NCBI GenBank assembly: GCA_016165875.1
Contig: JABBOT010000004.1
Location: forward strand, 4,905,351-4,969,350
DNA length: 64,000 bases
DNA from: Acanthopleura granulata
Lineage: Eukaryota > Mollusca > Polyplacophora > Chitonida > Chitonidae
Direction of reading: 5' to 3'
Shown here: piece after piece, positions 58,201 through 64,000 of the stretch
Position numbering within the stretch: position 1 is the first letter of the stretch
Layout: each line of letters begins with the position of its first letter
Translations under genes and position numbers: made by a program
Notes under the pieces: generated by a model
Told to the model about the DNA's origin: nothing
Databases searched by the model: none
The model's input: only the letters and a program-made list of their open reading frames with translations

Positions 58201-61200
58201 TGTTTTGTCTAATCTTTTTATTGTAGCCCTTGTTACGATAACATGGCTAACATTTATAACTAACAAGTACAAAGCCAAAAATTTGATTAAGCCGTTTACC
58301 TTAGAATTGCATTTGAACATCCATTTTAGGAAGCCAGATGTAAAACTGGTTGGGTAGTAATGAAATAAAGCTTACCTTTAATGTGTATTATTGCAGAGTG
58401 TTACTGATGTGGGCATAAGTCATGTTCAGAAATTTACAAATCACTGGAAACAGACCTGCATGACTTAGCAGCAGGGGAGGCTACTGTGTTGTGACCTGTA
58501 ACTTACCTTCCCTGAATACGTTCATCACTTCATACACTTAATAAATTCTTCTTTTTTCTAAAGGGACACAACCCATGGATGATGGAGTGTGTGTTTTTTG
58601 AATCAGCTCTCCTGTTGTGGTCAGTGGTCACGCTGTGTCTGACATTTGTTGGTGTCTGCTCAGTCTATATGATGATGCTGTTTGTCCTCATGCCGCTTAT
58701 CCTCAGGGGAAAACTGATCAATCTTTTCAATGTTAATCCCAAAGGCAGGTGGAAATTTTTTGCAATTTCAAATGCTGATGCCAAAAAATGCTTCTTTTAA
58801 ATTTTTATTTTATGTGTGACAATAAATTAAGAATACTTCTGATTTGGTTAGATTTTCAGTGGATGTAGAGTTAAGGGGAAAAAAAATCTGATAGTGCTAA
58901 CCGTGTGGAGGTAAATACTTCATTGTTTGAGGATGATAATCTCTGGAGATCTCATTTTAGTTCACCCATGATGGAAAACATGTCATTTTGACTTGCTGTG
59001 CATTTTATGTAAAAAAAAATTGAGCACTGTAAATACATATGCATTATGTCCAGCCCGCTACATGTACTCACAAATGTCGTCCTTATCAGGTTCATTTTCT
59101 CATAAATTAAGTTGGAATTTTATTTATTTCTCTTTCAGATCAGCGTCTATTATTTGTAAGCCTTCATTTCCTTGGGCAAGCAGTTCCCACGTTTTGCTGC
59201 CTGTATCCACTGTTCTCATGCCTAGAGGTGTTCATACCTATACTAGGACGAAGTGGTCCTGATGTACCACCAGACGTGATTTTATGCATGGTTTTGTCAA
59301 TTGGGGTTCTACCATGTACATCGTACCAAGTGGGTATACCTGGATCCTAACTTTTTATTATAATACTGACTTTCCGGTGTTTGTTGTGAAAGTAAATAGT
59401 ATTTGAACTGTATAAATGTTCACTCCAACAAAAGGGCATACAAAGGGCTAAGTCTAGATTTCAGAGGCCTGCCTTAGAAGAAGATTGCCATGATACAAAA
59501 AATGAGCACAAGTAGAGAGAGAAGTATTTGAAGATCACATTTGTAGTGATTTGACCCTAGTCATAGGGTGATTTGGTCATGTTTTTGCCACAAAGCTTTG
59601 AGGCTTAAGTGTTAAGGGAAAACACTTAATGACGGCCAGAGACTATCATGTTGAGATATTTTGGTTAATGGTATCAGAGTCAGACAAACAATTGTCCCTG
59701 CATTTTAGAATCTTTTCCTCCAGCTTATTGTAGCTGGTGTTCCAAATTGAGATACATTTTCTAATGTTAATGCCACATGCTGATGGAAGGGACAAGCATG
59801 TTATATGTCCGAGGAAGCCCTTCTATCACAAAGCATTTTGCTTCCACTGAATTATTTCCCTTCAAGTCACCTAACCTTATTAATGGTGCATTGATTTGTT
59901 TGAGTTCTGTTTTATCTTGAAAGTGGCAGCATGTGATATACCTTAGTTAAAGTGAGATCAGTTTGCAATGCTTTTGTAAATTTTTATTGCAACAAAAGGA
60001 ATTTACCGACCAGGTTAAGAGTTTTAGAGAAAATGGGTGATAACTCTCATACCATAAAGTGCCATAAATCAGTTACTTTCTTCTGGTTTTCCCACTTGAG
60101 TTAAGGAAACAGGGTTTGGTAGGGATTTTTTTTTCAGTGCCTTTTTGTCCACAAACTGCAACAAGGAAAATCTGGTATATTTATTTAGAATGAGTATTTG
60201 TATTTTGTGTTGTGTATTTATTTTGGAAAGGCTAGAGAAGAACACCTCCAACTGCAGATTAGGACAGTGGTCAAATTGCTTCATGTTCTCATTGGACAAG
60301 GAACAGTTAACAGCAAGCAATGTTTGTTAGTCATTTGGAGTGAAAAATGTGCATTCTGATGTGTAGAATTATTACGACTGTGCAATAACCTATGGATTGC
60401 ATACATTCAGGCTATTCAAAGAGATCCCACTTATTGTAGTTGCAAAATCTGATCTCCCATTAAGTTGCTATTTCATGTAGGCATTTGCATGACAAGGGAG
60501 GTAATTCATTTGAACTTACTGAAATGATCTACAGCATGGTAATCACCTAATTTAAAGATAAAACCAGTCACAAAATGACACACAGGTCTGCACTACAGAA
60601 CAAAACCAAATTGATCCATTCAGCAACATGTTAATATTTGAATTTTTTGACTTATATGACTAACATTTAAAGCCATGATCAGCAATTTTTTTGGCCTAAA
60701 TGATGGCTAGCGGTCAAGTTTGTTGGTGGAGTACCTCGTGTAATTCACTACCCTTTGCCAGTTAACTGATAACCCTTCTACCACAAATGCAGCCATTTTG
60801 TCTCTGGCTAAATATATTTCTTGTTTATTTGCTGAATGAACAATATTTTTTTGTTTTTAGTGGCTAATTTTTCATTTTCAGGTTGGACTAGTTTATGTAT
60901 CAGATAGCATGAAAAAGGTTTTGAGAGCGCTGTCTGGTGTGATGTGTGTCGGCATGTTAATGATCGTCCTAACTCCTCTTGGTTTCCCATTCCGTTACAC
61001 CCAGGAAAACCCAACTTGCCAGCGACATATTTTTGTTGTGAGTATATGATATTATCAATGCTCATCGATAAACAGCTGCTTGCACAGAGCTCCTTTAATA
61101 TTCACATCACAATGCAGTGACATAATGCAGATATTTTCAGGAGACATGCTGGTTTCCCGCTACTTCGCCCATTCAGGTCCAGTGGTTGGTCATTGTGTGG

Positions 61201-63184
61201 TGTGGAATAGGTGCTATAGCTATAATAGTAGCTGCTTCCCAGTGCTTGTAATAGAATTAGATGGTGGGAAAGTCTGTTGAGTTCAAGTGCTGCACTTCGA
61301 GTGTGGATCAAGATCAGAGTTTAAATTCAAGTCTGACCCACAAAGTTAATCCACATTTTATTTCATTCCATGCTGGCTGGTGCGTTGTACAACATTCCCA
61401 CCTGGCTCATACACAAAACAACACTCCAACCGGGCTCATACACAGGACAACATTCCCACCTGGCTCATACACAGGACATCATTCCCACCTGGCTCATACA
61501 CAGGACAACATTCCAACCTGGCTCATACACAGGACATCATTCCCACCTGGCTCATACACAGGACAACATTCCTTCCTGGCTCATACACAGGACATCATTC
61601 CGACCTGGCTCATACACAGAACAACATTCCAACCTGTCTCATACACAGGACAACATTCCCACCTGGCTCATACACAGGACAACATTCCAACCTGGCTCAT
61701 ACACAGGACAACATTCCAACCTGGCTCATACACAGGACATCATTCCCACCTGGCTCATACACAGGACAACATTCCAACCTGGCTCATACACAGGACAACA
61801 TTCCTACCTGGCTCATACACAGGACATCATTCCGACCTGGCTCATACACAGGACAACATTCCAGTCTGGCTCATACACAGGGCATCATTCCAAGCTGGTT
61901 CATACTCAGGACAACATTCCTACCTGGCTCATACACGGGACATCATTCCGACCTGGCTCATACACAGGACAACATTCCAGTCTGGCTCATACACAGGGCA
62001 TCATTCCAAGCTGGTTCATACTCAGGACAACATTCCATCCTGGCTCATACACACAGGACATCATTCCAATCTGGTTCATACTCAGGACAACATTCCAACC
62101 TGGGTCATGCAGAACATCATTCCATCCTGGCTCATACAAACAGGACATCATTCCAACCTGGCTTATACACAGGACATCATTCCAACCTGGCTAATAAATG
62201 GGACAACATTCCAACCTGGCTCATACACAGGACAACATTCCCACCTGGCTCATACACAGGACAACATTCCAACCAGGCTCATACACAGGACAATATTCCA
62301 ACCTGGCTCATACACACAGGACATCATTCCAACCTGGCTCATGTACAGGACATCATTCCGACCTGGCTCATACACAGGACAACATTCCAACCAGGCTCAT
62401 ACACAGGACAACATTCCAACCAGGCTCATACACAGGACAACATTCCAACCAGGCTCATACACAGGACAACATTCCAACCAGGCTCATACACAGGACAACA
62501 TTCCAACCAGGCTTATACACAGGACATCATTCCCACCTGGCTCATACACAGAACAACATTCCGACCTGGCTCATACACAGGACAACATTCCAACCAGGCT
62601 CATACACAGGACAACATTCCAACCTGGATCATGTACATTACAACATTATTAACATACAGCTCTGATAGACATTTGTATCCAAAACAGTTACAGCAGATCA
62701 ACACGATTTTTAGGTTTCTCAATCTGTTATGGCTTTGTTTTAATTCCTCTACATTACCACATAAGGTTCAGGGGCTGACCCACTCCGTCACGTCATCTCC
62801 AAATCCAGCTCTCACAGCTTTCACTGCAGCTTTAAGTCAGGAAGGTTCTCAGGTACCTAGAGAATGGTGTTGGTTTACCACCAGTAAACAGCTGTGAAAT
62901 GTATAATTAAGATATTATTATAAATAAGATATTGTAAATTCTCCTAACCATATTTCCTTTTTATCATCTAATATTTCACAGCACATTGACAGAGTCTTCC
63001 ATGATGCTACAGGGCAAGTCATCAAGGCTGATTCTGGTATATTTTATCTGCCACATAGCTACATTGGTACACGACTGATAGAGAAGTTTGCCCCTAAGAT
63101 AGGAACAGGAAAACCAATTCCCTGTGAAGGCCCTTATTGTGGAATGCCCTATTATATCCCATTGGCACGATTTATTGATCCAAG
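42758..63184 (+). CDS. ERMP1: Endoplasmic reticulum metallopeptidase 1 (M28 family), 11 exons visible, 3' end outside
   Basis: ERMP1 (FXNA) is a multi-pass ER membrane zinc aminopeptidase. Eleven exons join in frame to 729 residues; the human protein is about 900, so roughly the last 20 percent lies beyond 64000. Order: cytosolic N-terminus, membrane segment at ~36-56, M28 peptidase domain at ~70-350, then about eight membrane segments in exons 6-10, and the start of the lumenal C-terminal domain ([20 protein letters not shown]). Zinc and catalytic residues are present: His172 and Asp174 (HYD), Asp184 (ASDD), Glu218-Glu219 (GGEES), Glu245 (NLESAG) and His321 (YHTTYDT). Conserved blocks include PSDTDFR-like [25 protein letters not shown] and [11 protein letters not shown]. 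The start ATG at 42758 has A at -3. Intron 8 appears to be GC-AG. Introns are repeat-rich. Confidence 0.95.
43400..43975. repeat. Degenerate ~20-bp tandem array in ERMP1 intron 1
   Basis: Many imperfect units based on GACTTACTATCTCGTAATAA, about 25-28 of them, drifting from ATAACGACTTAC on the left to ATAATGACTTAC on the right. Confidence 0.85.
44111..44361 (-). repeat. Diverged full-length SINE in ERMP1 intron 1
   Basis: TTATTTATTTGATTGCTGTT, AGGAATATTTCACTTACACA, GGTGGGAGGAAACCAATAGG, AACCCAAGGTCATCTCCAAG, CTTCAACTCACAGTGATTGC and GACCACGGAGTCCCC. Flanking CACAACCCT/CATAACCCT may be a decayed target duplication. Confidence 0.85.
44683..45136 (+). repeat. Interspersed repeat, copy A (ERMP1 intron 1)
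   Basis: Aligns with the reverse complement of 47993-48500: ATTAAAAGAAAAGACAACAA, TTATTTCAGAAGAGG, GGTAACTGTATAAA, CAGTATTAGGGG, CACTTTCTCGTTGAAAATGG, CTTTAAAGTATAT, ATGGTGAACTAAATACT and GCAGAAATATCTC. No coding capacity; family unknown. Confidence 0.85.
46544..46671 (+). CDS. ERMP1: ERMP1 exon 2
   Basis: Residues 181-223, [20 protein letters not shown] through NGGEESFLQ: zinc ligand Asp and catalytic/ligand Glu pair. Acceptor TTTTATAG, donor TTACAG/GTAATT. 128 bp, so skipping shifts frame. Confidence 0.95.
47451..47480 (+). repeat. SINE-type tail relic (ERMP1 intron 2)
   Basis: GCGATGTTAAACTCCAATCA followed by AACGAACAAA resembles the SINE 3' end; the body is not recognisable. Confidence 0.4.
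47993..48500 (-). repeat. Interspersed repeat, copy B (ERMP1 intron 2)
   Basis: Inverted partner of copy A at 44683-45136. Landmarks on the plus strand: GGCCACCAAGCTCACAATTT, AGTACTTAGTTCACCATTGT, CATTTTCAATGAGAAAGTGG, CCCCTAATACTGAGGAATGT and CAACAAAAATTACAACC (reverse). Confidence 0.85.
48800..49600. repeat. ~155-bp tandem repeat array in ERMP1 intron 2
   Basis: Four diverged units: a TGTCTGTCTGTC-type stretch, CATGTTAACATTTCTTTCAA, AATGCTACTGCT, CAGTTTC, ACTACATCAAGATA and GATTTTCAGTTTTGATGA. It ends with GATAATTTTGTCCC-like TAATAATTTTGTCCCTACCA and GTAGAACTAC, also present at the end of the intron 3 array. Confidence 0.85.
50198..50303 (+). CDS. ERMP1: ERMP1 exon 3
   Basis: [15 protein letters not shown] then [18 protein letters not shown]; the Glu of NLESAG is a zinc ligand position. 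Donor AGACAG/GTAATT. Confidence 0.95.
50350..51160. repeat. ~155-bp tandem repeat array in ERMP1 intron 3
   Basis: Five diverged units of the same repeat as 48800-49600, same orientation, with a longer CTGTCTGTCTGT part. Ends TGATAATTTTGTCCCAACCA and GTAGAGCTACCGTGTCATCA. Confidence 0.85.
51569..51715 (+). CDS. ERMP1: ERMP1 exon 4
   Basis: [20 protein letters not shown] through [17 protein letters not shown]. Acceptor CGTCTCAG, donor TTCCAG/GTATAA. Confidence 0.95.
52182..52548 (+). mobile_element. SINE with triplicated head (ERMP1 intron 4)
   Basis: The 64-bp head segment from GATTCACAATCAGTCGGTTA to CCTCCCACCAATGC is present twice in full (52182-52245, 52246-52309). A third, partial copy from 52310 lacks the 8-bp AGTCGGTT and runs into the SINE body (GTGAGTTCAAGTACAGGTCA, CTCTGCCAGTGTCCTCCCGC) and a CAATCAAATAAATAAATAAA tail. 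Confidence 0.85.
52662..52673. repeat. Poly-G tract
   Basis: 12 consecutive G within a G-rich context. A second run of 13 G is at 54855-54867 in the same intron. Confidence 0.9.
52950..53870. repeat. Degenerate long-period repeat in ERMP1 intron 4
   Basis: Similar blocks recur about 180-190 bp or longer apart, such as GCTCCGAAACATCTGCGACC and GCCCCGGAACCTCTGCGACC, with GATATAAAGAGCACTG and GATCTAAAGAGTACTG. Units are too diverged for a full alignment by eye. Confidence 0.45.
54707..54733 (+). repeat. SINE tail relic (ERMP1 intron 4)
   Basis: GGCACCAATCAAATAAAGAA then ATAAATA; only the tail is recognisable. Confidence 0.5.
54965..55100 (+). repeat. Tandem triplication across the exon 5 splice acceptor
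   Basis: Three units: 54965-55010 (46 bp), 55011-55054 (44 bp) and 55055-55100 (46 bp). Each carries GTATTATTGCAG- or ATATTGCAG-type sequence, GACTTGATATGGCTTATATC and TCAAATGGCTATGT. Unit 1 has lost the acceptor (TTGAAAG); unit 2 keeps ATTGCAG; unit 3 is the real exon start. Confidence 0.93.
55067..55159 (+). CDS. ERMP1: ERMP1 exon 5 (triplicated acceptor)
   Basis: [20 protein letters not shown] then [11 protein letters not shown]; includes the zinc-ligand His. The acceptor ATATTGCAG and the first ~34 bases of the exon are the third of three tandem copies. Donor GGGCAG/GTAAAA. Confidence 0.93.
55777..55989 (+). CDS. ERMP1: ERMP1 exon 6
   Basis: [37 protein letters not shown] and a membrane segment [16 protein letters not shown]. 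Acceptor TGCTTTCCAG, donor AATCAG/GTATGA. Confidence 0.94.
56359..56588 (+). CDS. ERMP1: ERMP1 exon 7
   Basis: Two membrane segments ([19 protein letters not shown] and [16 protein letters not shown]) around the conserved SWYTHTFN loop, ending KRTVYR. Acceptor TTTTTTTGTAG, donor ATCGG/GTAAGT. Confidence 0.94.
56790..57520. repeat. Cluster of small palindromic repeats in ERMP1 intron 7
   Basis: A GCTAGCATGTTATTTGACAT then TCAAATAAC motif, or its complement, recurs about ten times with variants such as TTATTCGATTTTCGAATAA. Each copy is itself a short dyad. Longer blocks (CAGCTCCATCGTAACTGTCA at 57009 and CAGCTCCATTGTAACTGTCA at 57391) also repeat. Confidence 0.7.
57690..57818 (+). repeat. Variant SINE, 3' half (ERMP1 intron 7)
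   Basis: GCCTGGCAAACAGAGGTGGT, TTCCTGGATTATTCC and a tail AGCACTAAACACTAATGAAA then TAAATA, resembling a SINE 3' end distinct from the main family. Confidence 0.45.
58564..58744 (+). CDS. ERMP1: ERMP1 exon 8 (GC donor)
   Basis: [20 protein letters not shown], long hydrophobic stretch to [14 protein letters not shown] [22 protein letters not shown]. Phase to exon 9 demands an end at AAAG before GCAGGT; the nearby GTGGAA donor would throw exon 9 out of frame. Confidence 0.85.
59139..59329 (+). CDS. ERMP1: ERMP1 exon 9
   Basis: [40 protein letters not shown] and [16 protein letters not shown]. The GRSG...PPDV block is typical of ERMP1. Acceptor TCTCTTTCAG, donor CCAA/GTGGGT. Confidence 0.9.
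60882..61037 (+). CDS. ERMP1: ERMP1 exon 10
   Basis: [20 protein letters not shown], a membrane segment [17 protein letters not shown], then [15 protein letters not shown]. Acceptor ATTTTCAG, donor TTGTT/GTGAGT. Confidence 0.92.
61390..62647 (+). repeat. 29-bp minisatellite, ~43 copies, ERMP1 intron 10
   Basis: The unit is CATTCCAACCTGGCTCATAC then ACAGGACAA, with common variants ACATC for ACAAC and CCACC, CGACC, CAACCAG for CAACCTG. Because 29 is not a multiple of 3 and the unit lacks stops in every frame, all three forward frames stay open (up to 505 codons) and spell the same cyclic peptide. These are not genes: the array lies between in-phase exons 10 and 11. Confidence 0.95.
62982..63184 (+). 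CDS. ERMP1: ERMP1 exon 11
   Basis: [60 protein letters not shown]; start of the lumenal C-terminal domain. Acceptor ATTTCACAG, donor TCCAAG/GTAAGT. It leaves two bases for an exon beyond the window. Confidence 0.92.
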
Positions 63185-63515
63185 GTAAGTTCTGGAATCC
63201 AATCTGAGAGGTTGCGAGGCTCATTATTTTGAGTTTTAGCCCTTTCATTAGCAGTTTATGAACTGGAGTTGAAACTTAAAAAAGTCTAAACCTAAATCAT
63301 GCCACTTGAATGAAAATATTAGTATTGGTTTGGTTAATGTGTTGGATTATTGTATTAAAAATTGAATATTAGCACTCTTTAATGGCTTTTATAACAGGTC
63401 AAAGTACAAGAATTGTCGCTTATGAAAGGTTGACAAAGCCACGGAGAATATTTAGCACCAATATGATGCATGTACTCAACCATGCCATTGAACTTATGTC
63501 CACAAACGCACATGG

Positions 63516-63643
63516 TTTAGTGGAAGGTTTGGCAGCAACCTTCAAATGGTCATGGGTTTCCTCTGGGTTTTGTCTAGTTTCCTGCCATAGTACACGTGAA
63601 ATTTTCTTGAGTTGGGTGTAAAATACTACTCAAAACAAATGAC
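63516..63643 (+). repeat. SINE, 3' half (ERMP1 intron 11)
   Basis: GTGGAAGGTTTGGCAGCAAC, TTCAAATGGTCATGGGTTTC, CTCTGGGTTTTGTCTAGTTT, GTGAAATTTTCTTGAGTTGG and GTGTAAAATACTACTCAAAA. Confidence 0.75.
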
Positions 63644-64000
63644 AAATTTTAGGGCGTATTGACATTTGACCCTTTCCTAAACAGACTTGGTATTGGAGTT
63701 GAAACTTAAGAATTTCCAAACCTTGATCAGACTACCTGACAGAAAACTTCTGTAACAATACTTCCAGAATGCCAGTTTTTGATGAGGTGCCTTTTTGCGA
63801 ATCTATTGATATAGTTTTCTGAATATACATCCATTTTATATAATTATGTCTTACATGCATTTTCTTCTCTTTGATATTATTATGGCTGACCAAGTTTGCT
63901 ATGTTCTTGAAAAAGTCATTTCAGATTTATCTGCACCTCTCCTACACATTAAGGTTGAGGTGTAGTAAAAATCTAAAGCCGCACAAAGAATAGGACAAAA
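63644..64000. other. ERMP1: ERMP1 intron 11, window edge
   Basis: No further exon is recognisable before the right edge; the remaining ERMP1 exons lie beyond it. Confidence 0.6.

Noticed and set aside
58749..58754. GTGGAA as the ERMP1 exon 8 donor
   Set aside because: It leaves two bases and puts exon 9 in a frame that stops at 59262, losing the conserved GRSG...PPDV block; the GC donor at 58745 keeps frame.
61261..62897. Four overlapping plus ORFs of 155-505 codons with [19 protein letters not shown] repeats
   Set aside because: They are three frames of one 29-bp minisatellite inside an ERMP1 intron; the same peptide cycle appears in every frame and no splice-linked exon exists.

Overview
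The window is animal genomic DNA: AT-rich, with small coding exons in long introns (GT-AG, plus two apparent GC-AG introns) and many short interspersed repeats. I infer a lophotrochozoan, most likely a mollusc. Two things suggest this: a gene of the short-chain collagen C4-like type, and many copies of a tRNA-derived SINE ending in a CAATCAAATAAATA tail, a repeat style I associate with mollusc genomes. Species cannot be read from the sequence.

Layout. 1-9000 is mainly gene-free and holds a degenerate satellite, a 555-bp foldback element and SINE pieces. 9044-9391 (minus) is an unrecognised 115-aa ORF. 10435-13240 is a decayed tyrosine-recombinase retrotransposon (Ngaro/DIRS type: Gag, reverse transcriptase, recombinase C-terminus, SGNH-type hydrolase). 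15172-16760 (minus) is a three-exon gene for a 91-aa mucin-like, probably GPI-anchored protein whose two introns are copies of each other. 23041-23866 holds a GC-rich block open on both strands and a Tc1-like transposase relic. 24326-26778 (minus) is a five-exon gene assembled here by splice phase; its 147-aa product looks like a peptide-hormone precursor, with a CRE cluster upstream. 30990-34599 (plus) encodes a 285-aa short-chain collagen C4-like secreted protein. 35000-41400 is repeat-rich (SINE pairs, a palindromic MITE, a retroelement relic, a minisatellite).

From 42758 to the right edge runs ERMP1 (endoplasmic reticulum metallopeptidase 1, M28 family, plus strand). Eleven exons are visible, covering 729 residues with all expected zinc and catalytic residues; the last exons lie beyond the window. 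Its introns carry a 29-bp minisatellite that makes long spurious ORFs, a ~155-bp tandem repeat shared by introns 2 and 3, an inverted repeat pair around exon 2, and a triplicated splice acceptor at exon 5.

The genes do not look functionally linked. The least expected items are the two small multi-exon secreted-protein genes on the minus strand, which are invisible to ORF-length scanning, and the repeat structures that could affect ERMP1 splicing. No virus, CRISPR array, rRNA or functional tRNA gene was seen.
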